In this document: positions 40,815 through 50,047 of the stretch, one piece after another | Numbering within the stretch: position 1 is the first letter of the stretch | Layout of the letters: each line of letters opens with the position of its first letter | Assembly: GCF_001723285.1 (NCBI RefSeq) | Contig: NZ_LPWG01000011.1 | Span: 124,001-188,000 of the forward strand | Direction: 5' to 3' | From: Methyloceanibacter methanicus | GTDB taxonomy: Bacteria > Pseudomonadota > Alphaproteobacteria > Rhizobiales > Methyloligellaceae | DNA length: 64,000 bases | Notes under the pieces: model-generated | The model's input: the letters and a program-made list of their open reading frames with translations, nothing else | What the model was told of the DNA's origin: nothing | Databases searched by the model: none | Translations under genes and position numbers: made by a program

Positions 40815-42350
40815 TTGGAACAGGACGAAGCCGTAGAATTCATGTCCCGGGCCGGCGCCTACGATCCCGCGCCCGCCACGGTCGAGCGCATCGAGACGCA
40901 CGCCTCGTTCGTGTTCCTCGCGGGCGATTTTGCCTACAAGATCAAGCGATCGGTGAAGCTCCCGTTTCTCGATTTTTCGACCCTCGAGAAGCGGCACAAG
41001 GCCTGCCTCAACGAACTCCGTTTGAACCGCCGAACGGCACCCGAGGTCTATTTGGAGGTGGTTCCCCTGGCACGCGACGCCGGCGGGACGCTGAGCCTTC
41101 GGGGCGATGGCGAGACGGTCGAATGGGTGTTGGTCATGCGCCGCTTCGGCCAGGAGCACCTCTATGACCGCATGGCGCGCGAGGGGCGCCTCTCCATAGT
41201 GGCCATGGGGGAGACGGCCTTGGAGATCGCCGCCCTCCATCGCTCGGCCGACCGCATCCTCACGATTGACCAGGCCGTTCTTCCGCTCGAGAAGATCATT
41301 GCCGAGCACGAAGACGTGTTGAAGGGATGCGTTCCCGGCATCGTTCCGCAAGACCTGGCCGAGGACTTGGTGCGGCGGACGCGTTCGGCGTTCGAAAGAC
41401 TTGGGCCGCTTCTGAAGCGGCGGGCCAGGACCGGCTTCGTTCGGCATTGTCACGGCGACCTGCACCTTCGGAATATCGTCGAGATCGACGGCAGGCCGGT
41501 CCTGTTCGATGCGCTCGAGTTCAATGACAGTCTGGCGACCATCGACGTGCTCTACGACCTGGCCTTCCTGCTCATGGATCTCGGCAAGCATGGTCTCGGC
41601 GTCCATGCCAACGCCGTCCTCAACAGCTATCTCGACGACGGCGGCACGGGAAATCTCGCCGGCCTTGCCGCGCTGCCTTTGTTCCTCTCGTTGCGTGCGG
41701 TGATCCGGGGCAAGGTCGAGCTCTTGCGTGCCAAACTGACCGCCCTCTCGGACGCCAACTCGGCCCAAGAGGAGGCACGGGACTATCTCCGTTTTGGCGC
41801 TTCGGTTTCTCGATCCCGACTCCCCTCGCTCATTGCCGTGGGTGGCCTTTCGGGGAGCGGAAAATCGACCCTTGCGCGTGCGATCGCGCCGCGGATCGGA
41901 ACGTTTCCCGGTGCGGTCATTGTGCGGAGCGACGCGGAGCGCAAACGGTTGTTCGGCGTGGCCCCCACCGCGCGGCTACCCGAAAGAGCCTACACACAAG
42001 AGATCTCGGACCTCGTGTATGCCCTGTGCCGAAAGCGGGCGGCACTTGTGCTCGAAGCCGGCAGATCGGTCATCGTGGATGCGGTCCATGCGCGGCCCGC
42101 AGAGCGCGAGGCGATTGCCGCCGTCGCACAAGATCACGGCGCCGCATTCGCCGGGCTCTGGTTCGATGCACCGGCCGAGGTCCTGACGGAGCGCGTCACA
42201 GATCGGGTCGGCGATGTGTCCGACGCGACCGCGGACGTCGTTCGTGAACAACTCGCCTATGACCTTGGACCGATGGCGTTTGACCGTATCGATGCCAGCG
42301 GTTCCGTGGCGGTGGTCGTCGAACGCTGCTTGAACCGTCTGAGGGACTAG
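40815..42350 (+). CDS. Fused aminoglycoside-phosphotransferase-like and P-loop kinase protein
   Basis: 511 residues. The N-terminal domain is APH/choline-kinase like, with F-A-Y-K-I-K-R-S-V near residue 39 and the catalytic loop H-C-H-G-D-L-H-L-R-N-I near 212, then F-D-A-L-E-F-N for the metal-binding Asp. The C-terminal third is an adenylate-kinase-like P-loop domain: G-G-L-S-G-S-G-K-S-T near 344. Fusions of this kind are widespread uncharacterised kinases and are not real antibiotic-resistance genes. The start is given as TTG at 40815 because homologous N-terminal sequence precedes the ATG at 40842. Confidence 0.85.
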   Translation: MEQDEAVEFMSRAGAYDPAPATVERIETHASFVFLAGDFAYKIKRSVKLPFLDFSTLEKRHKACLNELRLNRRTAPEVYLEVVPLARDAGGTLSLRGDGETVEWVLVMRRFGQEHLYDRMAREGRLSIVAMGETALEIAALHRSADRILTIDQAVLPLEKIIAEHEDVLKGCVPGIVPQDLAEDLVRRTRSAFERLGPLLKRRARTGFVRHCHGDLHLRNIVEIDGRPVLFDALEFNDSLATIDVLYDLAFLLMDLGKHGLGVHANAVLNSYLDDGGTGNLAGLAALPLFLSLRAVIRGKVELLRAKLTALSDANSAQEEARDYLRFGASVSRSRLPSLIAVGGLSGSGKSTLARAIAPRIGTFPGAVIVRSDAERKRLFGVAPTARLPERAYTQEISDLVYALCRKRAALVLEAGRSVIVDAVHARPAEREAIAAVAQDHGAAFAGLWFDAPAEVLTERVTDRVGDVSDATADVVREQLAYDLGPMAFDRIDASGSVAVVVERCLNRLRD

Positions 42351-42583
42351 ACCCCGGGTCTCGGTCGCCCCCTTAAGAGGAGAGCGCATGTCGGCCAGGT
42401 TTCGCGGACTCTTTGGTATCCTGCATCGGCCTCTTGCGTTCGCTACCCTGTTGCCACCCTCAACGCTATCATGCGCGGCACGTTGGCAGTGTTCCGAACC
42501 GGAGGGGAGGCTTGCCCGTCCATGATCTCTGCGGCAAACTGAGGTTGCGCGGGGCCACGGGTGCTTGGGGACATAGCCAGCAA

Positions 42584-43372
42584 ATGGCTGAGGGTTCGTC
42601 CGACCGACGTCTTTTCAGAGGGTCGCTGCCGGCGATTGCGGTCGCCGTCGCGCTCGCGTGCCTGTTCATTGCGATCGGCGCCCCGCTGCTCGGCCTGAAT
42701 TCCGAGATGGCCGTGTTCTTGTTCGACTATTCGGACAAGTCGTTCTTCTGGCCCGTTTATCCCTTCACCATCCAGAACCTGATGTATGTGATGACGGCGG
42801 TCGGGCTCGGTGACCTTTGGGCGCGCTGGCGCGCCACGTCGCGCGAGAGCGTCTATCTGCGCATGAAGCTGCTGCCGGAGGACGACAACACCATCCTGCA
42901 GATCGACGAGCTGGGCCCGATCCGGCGCCGCGTCGCCGGACTGAAGGCGGACGAGTACGCGTTCCTGCCGAGACTGCTGGATCTTTCGGTTCTGCAGCTC
43001 ATGACGAGCAAGTCTCTCGATCAGACCGTGGCGATCTTCACGAGCACGCTCGATCTGATGACCCACCGCGTCGACCTGTCTTACCAGACCTCTCGCTTTC
43101 TCGTCTGGTTCATCCCGACAACGGGATTTATCGGCACGGTCGTCGGCATCTCGATTTCGCTGGAGGGCATGAAGGACTCGCGCGCCATCGCCTTCGACAA
43201 GGTCACCGCCGGCTTGGCCGTCGCGTTCTACACGACGATCATAGCCCTCGTGCTCAGCGCGGTCCTCGTTTTCCTGCAGAATGTGGTGCAGCGTCGGGAA
43301 GAGCTCACGCTAAACCGCGCAGCGGACTACTGCCTGAAGAACCTCGTCAATCGCGTCTATACGCACGAGTGA
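42584..43372 (+). CDS. MotA/TolQ/ExbB-type proton-channel protein
   Basis: 262 residues with four membrane segments: about residues 15-38, 50-75, 165-190 and 205-232. The last two carry the channel signatures W-F-I-P-T-T-G-F-I-G-T-V-V-G-I-S and L-A-V-A-F-Y-T-T-I-I-A-L-V-L-S, as in the MotA_ExbB family. A cytoplasmic stretch of about 85 residues lies between TM2 and TM3. In this family five copies surround two copies of a MotB/ExbD-type partner, and ion flow turns or flexes the partner. The ATG at 42584 gives a compact N-terminus; upstream frame is not conserved-looking. The gene ends 18 bases before the coiled-coil gene. Confidence 0.85.
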   Translation: MAEGSSDRRLFRGSLPAIAVAVALACLFIAIGAPLLGLNSEMAVFLFDYSDKSFFWPVYPFTIQNLMYVMTAVGLGDLWARWRATSRESVYLRMKLLPEDDNTILQIDELGPIRRRVAGLKADEYAFLPRLLDLSVLQLMTSKSLDQTVAIFTSTLDLMTHRVDLSYQTSRFLVWFIPTTGFIGTVVGISISLEGMKDSRAIAFDKVTAGLAVAFYTTIIALVLSAVLVFLQNVVQRREELTLNRAADYCLKNLVNRVYTHE

Positions 43373-43390
43373 GCGAGGTAGGGCTCACTC

Positions 43391-45355
43391 ATGCGCCGTC
43401 CTCATCGCACGATCGAGACCTTCGATATCTCGCTGATGGCGGTCGTGACGAAGGCGATGGGCGCCTTCCTCGTGTTGATGCTGCTACTTCTGCCCTACTA
43501 CACACCGGACTCGACCGAAGACGATGCCGCGGAGCTCTTGCGTCAATTGAAGCTGCTCGACGCAAAGCTCGACGAAGTCTCCACGCAACTGGGTGACCCA
43601 AGCAAGACCGTCGAGGATCTGCGCGCCGAGCTCGAAAAGATCACAGCCACGACGACACTGCGCGCGGAGGTTCTGGCAAAACTCAGAGGGCTGATCAACA
43701 AGGCCTTCAGCGAGATCAGGCGCTTGGAGGCGAGAGTCGCCGAGCTGGAGGCGGAGCTTGCGCCTTTGAGGGAGGAGAACGAACGCCTCCGCGAGGAGAA
43801 TGAGAAGCTGACCGCGGAGGTCGAAGAACTCCGGGCGGTAGTCGAACCCCTCAAAGCGGAGGTCGCACGCCTCACAGAAGAGAACGAGAAGCTGCTCGCA
43901 CTGGTCGAGCCGCTCAAGGCCGAGAACGAGAAGCTCAAGAAAGAGAACGAGGTGCTGAAGCAGGAAAACGCGGCGCTCGTCGCGGAGAACAAGACTCTCC
44001 AGGCGGAAATCGCCGCGCTGCTCGCTCGGATCGCCTTGCTGGAAGAGGAACTGCGGCGTCTCAAGAAGAACCAGCCCCGCGAGCAGTACCAAGGCGTCAT
44101 GGCGTCCTACGATGTGCGCAGCTGCAACGACGTCAAAATCAAAGGGTCCATTCTCAGGGTCGGACAAGAGGAGGGTTACAAATTCGAACCGGACAAGACC
44201 GAAATGGGCGCCGACTATTTGCTGCAAGCCAATTTTGGCATGGATGGCGGAGCTGTGCCGAAGCAGGACCCGATCTCGCAGTTGAACGGCGCGGTCGCGG
44301 TGCGGACGTCACTTCCCAACGCGGGCATGGTCACGGATCAGGCCATCGGCAACGGGGACTACCTCATTATTCTCGTCAAACGCGATCCCGCCAGGACCTA
44401 TGAGGTCAATGACAAGCCTTGGGTCTTTCTTCGCGGGTCGGGGAGCAGCTGCAGCGCGAGTGTCGCCGCAGCCGCAAGGGCGGCCTTCGTGGATGACTGG
44501 GCATCCAATGCGTCGGTCCTGTGGACGTTCGGCGCGAAAGAGATTGCCGGCATCCCGCTTGCCTTCACCAGCGACGACAAAGGCATCCACTTTCGGCCGC
44601 CGAAAAAGGAAGAGGAGGAATGGCTGGCCAGATTGGTGAAGCTCGCCCTCGCGACCCAGGACAACATTCCCGAGATCAAGAAGGAACGCGAGGAGAAGGA
44701 GCGCAAGGCCCGCGAGGCGGAGGAGAAGCGCCGCAAGGAAGAGGAAGAACGGCGCAAGCGCGAAGAAGAAGACCGAAAAACGGCACCGACCACAACCCAT
44801 GTCGGCCCGGCACAGCTGGATCACGCGCGCGGTCTGGTCCGGAACTTCCGGCGCTACCCGGAACGAAGCCCCGCGCGCGAGGGCATGGCGGGACTCCTGC
44901 TCGAGGTGCGGCAGCGGGTCAATTTGCAGATCAAGGAATCAGAGGACCAACTCAAGACCCTGCCGGCCGGAAGAAAACGGGAGCGTACGGAAGCGTTCTT
45001 GAAGGATTTACGCGCCTTAGAGTCTGAGGTTGGGGCGCTCATCGACGGAACGGACGGGAAGACGAAGGGCGGGACCGAAAATGGCCAGAAACCGGCGGAC
45101 GAAGATCTGACCACCAGTCACATGACGCCGCGCGACCTTCGTCTGCTTGGTGCCATGCAACGCATGTACGACCGCACGGCCCCGGGCAGCCCCCAACGAA
45201 CGAGCCTTGAAGATCGCATCACCGACGCGCGACGCCGTGCCGGCCTGCAAATCAAGGAAACGGAGGCCGAAATTGCTAAGATGCCTCCGGGAGCCGCGCG
45301 GGATCGGGCGGAAAAATTCTTGCAGGACCTGCGCAAGCACGGACAGCAACCATGA
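43391..45355 (+). CDS. MotB-like single-span protein with long coiled coil and duplicated C-terminal module
   Basis: 654 residues. The N-terminus E-T-F-D-I-S-L-M-A-V-V-T-K-A-M-G-A-F-L-V-L places an Asp (residue 12) just before a single TM, as in MotB-type stator partners. Residues about 45-230 are a highly regular coiled coil (E-E-N-E-K-L heptads). Residues 236-410 form a compact, probably beta-rich domain with two Cys. A second charged helix (415-460, E-E-K-R-R-K-E-E-E) is followed by two similar modules of about 75 residues (470-548 and 576-652), both containing L-Q-I-K-E-(S/T)-E and F-L-(K/Q)-D-L-R. No OmpA peptidoglycan-binding domain is present. It overlaps the next gene by ATGA. I do not know this architecture as a named family. 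Confidence 0.75.
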   Translation: MRRPHRTIETFDISLMAVVTKAMGAFLVLMLLLLPYYTPDSTEDDAAELLRQLKLLDAKLDEVSTQLGDPSKTVEDLRAELEKITATTTLRAEVLAKLRGLINKAFSEIRRLEARVAELEAELAPLREENERLREENEKLTAEVEELRAVVEPLKAEVARLTEENEKLLALVEPLKAENEKLKKENEVLKQENAALVAENKTLQAEIAALLARIALLEEELRRLKKNQPREQYQGVMASYDVRSCNDVKIKGSILRVGQEEGYKFEPDKTEMGADYLLQANFGMDGGAVPKQDPISQLNGAVAVRTSLPNAGMVTDQAIGNGDYLIILVKRDPARTYEVNDKPWVFLRGSGSSCSASVAAAARAAFVDDWASNASVLWTFGAKEIAGIPLAFTSDDKGIHFRPPKKEEEEWLARLVKLALATQDNIPEIKKEREEKERKAREAEEKRRKEEEERRKREEEDRKTAPTTTHVGPAQLDHARGLVRNFRRYPERSPAREGMAGLLLEVRQRVNLQIKESEDQLKTLPAGRKRERTEAFLKDLRALESEVGALIDGTDGKTKGGTENGQKPADEDLTTSHMTPRDLRLLGAMQRMYDRTAPGSPQRTSLEDRITDARRRAGLQIKETEAEIAKMPPGAARDRAEKFLQDLRKHGQQP

Positions 45356-47068
45356 CCAAACTCATTCGCTGCATCGAAGGTCATGTCTACGACGCCGATG
45401 AAAACGACGCCTGTCCCGTCTGCGGCGCCGTGCCGGGCGTCGAGGACAGCGGCAGAGGCGCCGTCGAGGTCCGGCAAGACGGCGGCGGGAAGAAAGACGG
45501 CGCGCCCAAACAGAGCCTGTTGAGCAAGGCCAAGCCGCTCTTGAGCAAAGCCAAAGCCGGCGCGCCGAAGCCGCACTTCTTGCGTAGCGTTCCGCGCCTT
45601 TGGCTCGCAACCGGGGCGGTACTCGTGCTGATGGTCATCGCGGCCGTCTATGCCTTCGCACCGAGCAGCAACCCTGACGTTATCGCCCAAAATGACACGC
45701 CGGGTACGGACGCACCGCAGACGGAAGAAGATTCGGAAGAGGATGGGGCCTCCTTGGACGAGCAGGCCCCACCCGCGGACGAGGAGACACAGGAGGCTAC
45801 CGCCGACGAAGCTGAGACAGAGAGCGATGAGGGTGCAACCGAAAGCGGTGCGCAAACCGACACCAAGATACAGACCGACGAGGACACTCCATCGGACGAG
45901 GCCCAGGAAGAGGCCAACGACGCGCCTCAAGAGGACAAGTCCGCGGACGTGCCTCAAGAGGGCGACTCCTCGGACGAGCCACTAGAAGACAAGTCCTCGG
46001 ACGAACCTCAAGAGGACGGGCCCGGACGACGCGAAAGTGGACCGGCCCGACGACGCCGAGCCCGACAAGGAGGACGCCTTCGGCGATTTGCGCGCTCGGG
46101 CGGTCAAGCACTTCACGAACAAGGATTACGACAGCGCCATTGCCGATTTCACGGACATCATTCGCCAAGGCGGCGCAACCTGGGAAGACTACAACATGCG
46201 CGGGATGTCCTATCACTACAAGAAGGACCTCGACCTCGCGCTTTCGGACTACGCCCGCGCGCTCGCCTTGCCCGATCACAGAGAGTTTGTTCACTACAAC
46301 CGGTCTCTGATCCTGCGCGACCGGGGCGATATCGACGGGGCCTTGGCCGAACTCGATGCCGCCATCGACAAGCATCAGAGCAAAGCCGCGAGTCACTATC
46401 TCGAACGCGCGGAACTCTATGTGCGGAAGTCGAAATTCGACGAGGCAATCGCAGACAACGACACGGCCATCGACCTTCTGTCAAAGGACGAGTCCGTGTC
46501 TCCACAGGACAAGGCCTATGCGTATTTCATGCGCGGCATGAGCAAGGAGAGGAAACTCCAAGCCGACCCCGAAATCATGAAGGACGGAAAGCTTTGCAAG
46601 GACCTGTCGTCGGACAAGGCCGGGGAGAACGCCGATTGCCGGTATGAAGTCGCATTGCTGGTCCCTCTGCTCGATTTCGAAGCGGCCGCGGTGATCTATC
46701 CCGAATATGCACAGGCTCATGCCGAAATAGGCTGGATCTCGGCTGAACTCGGGAACTACCAAAAAGCGGTCGAGTCCAATACGAAGGCGATCAAGTTGAA
46801 CCCGACCTACTCCACCGCGTACTCCAATCGCTGCCTGGCCTACAATGGTTTGAAACAGCGCGATGTGGCGATAGCCGACTGCAACGATGCGATCCGCCAT
46901 GACTCCAACAGCGCGCGCGCATGGACCATGCGCGGTCTCGTTTACGCGACGCGGCGCGGCCGCAGCAATCGCAACAAGGCGATTTCAGACTTGCGCCACG
47001 CCCTGACGCTCAGCCCCGGCTATCCGGACGCGATCAGCATTTTGAAACAGATGGGCGTGAAGCCTTAG
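45352..47068 (+). pseudogene. Zinc-ribbon, membrane-anchored TPR protein, one frameshift
   Basis: Repaired length 571. Order: a C-H-C-C zinc-binding motif (C7, H11, C21, C24 in C-I-E-G-H-V-Y-D and A-C-P-V-C-G), like the C-x2-G-H-x-Y/F-D...C-P-x-C ribbons of some FHA and kinase proteins; a basic linker; one TM (about 83-105); an acidic, low-complexity linker (106-225); then at least six TPR units (residues about 240-560, for example A-V-K-H-F-T-N-K-D-Y-D-S-A-I-A-D-F). The N- and C-terminal parts are one frame apart at the G-G-G-C-C-C run at 46018-46023, where one extra base fits. It is the third gene of the channel/coiled-coil unit, joined by a four-base overlap. With a cytoplasmic ribbon the TPRs would be periplasmic. 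Confidence 0.72.
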
Positions 47069-47232
47069 TCCGCAGGCGATAGATCCGACCGCGGAACCGC
47101 ATCGGTCGATCGTCTCGATGTCGGTCATCGTCCGTGGAGCCAATCCTTTCCCTCGCGATACAGGACTTTGGCTCAAACCTGCCCGCGAAGGCACCGCCGT
47201 TTTGCGGCCAATAAGGTGCCGCCTTCGTGCGG

Positions 47233-47727
47233 CTAGGATGTCATGCCGAGCGCCTTGGAGATGTCGCGAAGCGTCGCCTTCTCGGCGTCGCTGACTCGGA
47301 CGCCACCAAAGCCAAGAAAGGATCCCTCCACGGCCGCTTCCGCCACCTTCTGGCTGATCTCCCGTAGCCAGGCCTTGAAGGCCACTGCCTCGTCGGGGGC
47401 CTTCGCATCGAGCAGGACGGAAACCTCCCGCAGGCTCTCCAACGAGCGCTGAACGCATTCCGTGGGGTCGGCCCGGGCAAAGCGTTCGCGCATGGCAAGA
47501 ATGCTTCCATCGCTGGATTTTTCAAATGCGGCAACGGCCGCCGTGATGAGTTCGCTCGAATTGGGATCGCGTTTGGCTTCAGCGAGCGCCGGGGTGCTTG
47601 CAGCGGCTTCTTTGAGAGTGCCCCACCAGCCGCTTCGATCGACGGCTGAAACGGCAAGGCCGGCAGCGACGATGCTCTCGAGCACCTTGGTCCATTCTTC
47701 TGGTGTGAAGTCGTCTTTGTTCGCCAT
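47233..47727 (-). CDS. Hypothetical 164-residue protein
   Basis: A soluble, mostly helical protein starting M-A-N-K-D-D-F-T-P-E-E-W with GGAAG ahead of the ATG at 47727. Blocks include W-T-K-V-L-E-S-I-V-A-A-G-L-A-V-S-A-V-D and the C-terminal S-D-A-E-K-A-T-L-R-D-I-S-K-A-L. It has no membrane segment and no recognised family. A small inverted repeat TGTCC-TTACC-GGACA (47749-47763) sits in its 5' region. It is convergent to the TPR gene and divergent from the Crp/Fnr gene. Confidence 0.7.
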   Translation of the reverse strand: MANKDDFTPEEWTKVLESIVAAGLAVSAVDRSGWWGTLKEAAASTPALAEAKRDPNSSELITAAVAAFEKSSDGSILAMRERFARADPTECVQRSLESLREVSVLLDAKAPDEAVAFKAWLREISQKVAEAAVEGSFLGFGGVRVSDAEKATLRDISKALGMTS

Positions 47728-48066
47728 GGCCGCTTCCCATAAGAGGTCTGTCCTTACCGGACACTTCTGCGGCTCAATTACGTCGAATTTTCCGCCCGAA
47801 AGCAACCTGCGCTAGGCGTCTCTCTGCCGGAGCCGTATCGGCCCGCCAGCACGAGGCTCCCTGCCAAGCGCGGGGGGTCGAAGCCTTTGCCGGCTCGCAA
47901 GCGTCTTGCCGAGGACCGACGCCGAAAGTTCACGAACCCGCCTCTTGCGGTCGTTCCTTGCCGGTGGCAGGTATCGCACGTGGCTAATCCGCCTTACGGA
48001 GGATCGAGCCGGTTCGCCCGGAGCGCTCGCCCAAGCGGGCAGACGATTTGGAAGAAGGCATTCTCG
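47728..48066. other. Divergent region before the Crp/Fnr gene (339 bp)
   Basis: It holds promoters for the leftward hypothetical gene and the rightward regulator. The only structure seen is the inverted repeat at 47749-47763 noted with that gene. The Crp/Fnr frame is open upstream of 48067, but this lacks family similarity. Confidence 0.5.
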
Positions 48067-48732
48067 ATGAATGACGCTGCGTGGATCAAGCGCTTCGAAG
48101 GGCTGAACCGTCTCCCGGACGCGATCAAGGAAACGCTCGTCAAGCGCAGTCAGGTCGTGACGGTCCCGACCGGAACCAAGGTCTTTGGACCCGGCCTTGT
48201 CCCCGACAATTTGCTGCTCCTGGTCGAAGGAACGGTGAAGGTCTCCCAGACCTCCGAAAGCGGGCGGGAGATCGTGCTTTACCGCGTCGAGGCCGGTCAA
48301 AGCTGCGTCCTCACGACGGCCTGTCTCCTCGCCCACGAAGCCTACGCGGCCGAGGGGGTGGCGGAGACGGACGTGACTGCCGTGGCGATCCCGCGAGTGG
48401 TGTTCGACGAGCTTGCGGCGTCCTCTCCCCAGTTCCGCGATTTCGTCTTTGCCGCTTATGCGCGGCGGATCACGGACCTGTTTCGTGTCATCGACGAGGT
48501 CGCCTTCGGCAAGATCGACGTGCGGCTCGCGGACCGGCTTGTCGGCCTTGCGGGAGGCTCGGGCGAGCTCGAAGTGACGCACCAGCAGCTTGCCACCGAG
48601 CTCGGCACCGCGCGCGAGGTGATCTCGCGCCAGCTCAGCGAGTTCCAAAAGCGCGGCTGGATCCGCCTCTCGCGGGGCCATGTGTCCTTGAGCGACACCC
48701 CGGCCCTCGAACGGCTGGCGGCCTCTGCTTGA
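48067..48732 (+). CDS. Crp/Fnr-family regulator with a Cys-x5-Cys pair
   Basis: 221 residues: cyclic-nucleotide-binding-like fold (about 20-130), then a Crp-type winged helix with T-H-Q-Q-L-A-T-E-L-G-T-A-R-E-V-I-S-R-Q-L. In the beta-roll, G-Q-S-C-V-L-T-T-A-C-L-L places Cys80 and Cys86 where other family members bind a ligand. No N-terminal four-Cys FeS motif of FNR is present. The ATG at 48067 follows GAAGAAGG. It is directly upstream of DUF2892, a persulfide dioxygenase and a sulfide:quinone reductase-like gene, so a thiol or sulfide sensor for this unit is the natural inference. A palindrome lies just downstream of its stop. Confidence 0.85.
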   Translation: MNDAAWIKRFEGLNRLPDAIKETLVKRSQVVTVPTGTKVFGPGLVPDNLLLLVEGTVKVSQTSESGREIVLYRVEAGQSCVLTTACLLAHEAYAAEGVAETDVTAVAIPRVVFDELAASSPQFRDFVFAAYARRITDLFRVIDEVAFGKIDVRLADRLVGLAGGSGELEVTHQQLATELGTAREVISRQLSEFQKRGWIRLSRGHVSLSDTPALERLAASA

Positions 48733-48759
48733 GCCCGCCATACGCCGGCCGATGCGTGT

Positions 48760-48772
48760 GTGACTACGTCAC
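48760..48772. promoter_or_regulatory. Palindrome upstream of the DUF2892-SQR unit
   Basis: GTGAC-TAC-GTCAC, perfect 5-bp arms, 60 bases before the DUF2892 start. Crp-type half-sites are TGTGA/TCACA, so this is a plausible site for the regulator encoded just before, with shorter spacing than classical Crp sites. Confidence 0.5.
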
Positions 48773-48831
48773 CGACATTGCCTGCAGGACCCGATAGCCT
48801 CGTGGGGAACTTGACCCCAAAGAGGCCCGCC

Positions 48832-49041
48832 ATGACTGCAAATGTTGGCACGATCGACCGGATTATCCGCGCAGCGCTCGGCGTTGCATTGTTGTGGTTC
48901 GCTTTTTTCAGCGGTCTGCCGCTCGCGGACACTCCCCTCTGGAAATATGGCGCGGCCATTCTCGGGGTCGTGATGCTGGTCGTGGCGGCCGTTCGCGTCT
49001 GCCCCGTCTACAGCATCTTTGGCCTCAAGACATGTGCGTGA
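48832..49041 (+). CDS. DUF2892 small membrane protein
   Basis: 69 residues with two membrane segments (about 12-30 and 38-56). N-terminal N-V-G-T-I-D-R-I-I-R and C-terminal V-C-P-V-Y-S-I-F-G-L-K-T-C are family hallmarks; the two C-terminal Cys are conserved. DUF2892 proteins occur with rhodanese, persulfide dioxygenase and sulfide-detoxification genes. Exact role unknown. Confidence 0.9.
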   Translation: MTANVGTIDRIIRAALGVALLWFAFFSGLPLADTPLWKYGAAILGVVMLVVAAVRVCPVYSIFGLKTCA

Positions 49042-49148
49042 AGACCTGCACGGCGTGCTGACGGCGCAACCCCCGACGGCGCGGCGCGCGCGGGGGTCGC
49101 CTCAGCCAAAGCAGATCAACGCCACCCATTTTGGAAAGGACTACACTC

Positions 49149-50033
49149 ATGACCGACTACCCGATCGACATGACCGTCCACCCGGAAGTGGAATCCTTCT
49201 TCGACGAGCCGACCAACACGATCAGCTACATCGTGAAGGACCCGACCTCCGATGCCTGTGCCGTCGTTGACAGCGTGATGGACCTCGACTACGCGGCCGG
49301 CCGCATCAGCCATGACAGCGCCGACGAGATCATCGCCCGCATCAAGGAGCGGGGCCTCAAGCTCGAATGGATCATCGAGACCCATGCCCATGCCGACCAT
49401 TTGTCCGCGGCGCCCTACATCCAGCAGGAGCTTGGCGGCAAGCTCGGCATCGGCTCGAAGATCCTGGTCGTGCAGGAGACGTTCGGCAAGTTCTTCAACG
49501 AAGGCACCGAGTTCCAGCGCGACGGCAGCCAGTTCGATGCCCTGTTCGAGGATGGCGACACCTACATGATCGGCAACCTGAAGGCATTCGCCATGTACAC
49601 GCCCGGTCATACGCCGGCCTGCATGGTGCATGTGATGGGCGATGCCGCCTTTGTCGGCGACACTCTGTTCATGCCCGATGGCGGTTCGGCCCGGGCCGAC
49701 TTCCCCGGGGGCGATGCGGGCACGTTGTACGACTCGATCATGAAGGTGCTGAGCCTGCCGGACGGGATGCGCCTCTTCATGTGCCACGACTATGCCCCGG
49801 GCGGACGTGAATATGCCTGGGAGACCACGGTGGCCGAAGAGAAGAAGAACAACATCCATGTCGGCAGCGGCAAGACCAGGGAAGACTTCATCAGGTTCCG
49901 CACCGAGCGCGATGCGACGCTCGACATGCCGCGGCTGATCATCCCCTCGCTGCAGGTGAACATGCGCGGTGGCGAGGTGCCGAAGGACAAGGACGGACGG
50001 CCGATGCTGAAAGTCCCGGTCAACGGGCTCTAA
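49149..50033 (+). CDS. ETHE1/Blh-like metallo-beta-lactamase-fold persulfide dioxygenase
   Basis: 294 residues. The metal-binding motif is T-H-A-H-A-D-H-L-S-A near residue 77, followed by G-H-T-P-A-C-M-V near 151 (His ligand), G-D-T-L-F near 168 (Asp ligand) and C-H-D-Y near 205. This fits the ETHE1-type family, which oxidises glutathione persulfide to sulfite with non-haem iron. The ATG at 49149 follows GGAAAGGA. The gene lies between DUF2892 and an SQR-type flavoprotein, as in sulfide-oxidation units. It could alternatively be annotated as Blh (beta-lactamase-like hydrolase), the BigR-regulon member of the same superfamily. Confidence 0.88.
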   Translation: MTDYPIDMTVHPEVESFFDEPTNTISYIVKDPTSDACAVVDSVMDLDYAAGRISHDSADEIIARIKERGLKLEWIIETHAHADHLSAAPYIQQELGGKLGIGSKILVVQETFGKFFNEGTEFQRDGSQFDALFEDGDTYMIGNLKAFAMYTPGHTPACMVHVMGDAAFVGDTLFMPDGGSARADFPGGDAGTLYDSIMKVLSLPDGMRLFMCHDYAPGGREYAWETTVAEEKKNNIHVGSGKTREDFIRFRTERDATLDMPRLIIPSLQVNMRGGEVPKDKDGRPMLKVPVNGL

Positions 50034-50047
50034 GCGGAGACGTGGTG

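Noticed and set aside
40815-42350. Aminoglycoside resistance gene
   Set aside because: The APH-like fold is part of a widespread kinase fusion with a P-loop domain; nothing indicates aminoglycoside specificity.
42584-45355. Zorya (ZorA/ZorB) defence system
   Set aside because: The channel protein lacks the long ZorA tail, the partner lacks an OmpA domain, and no ZorC, ZorD or ZorE homologue is adjacent.
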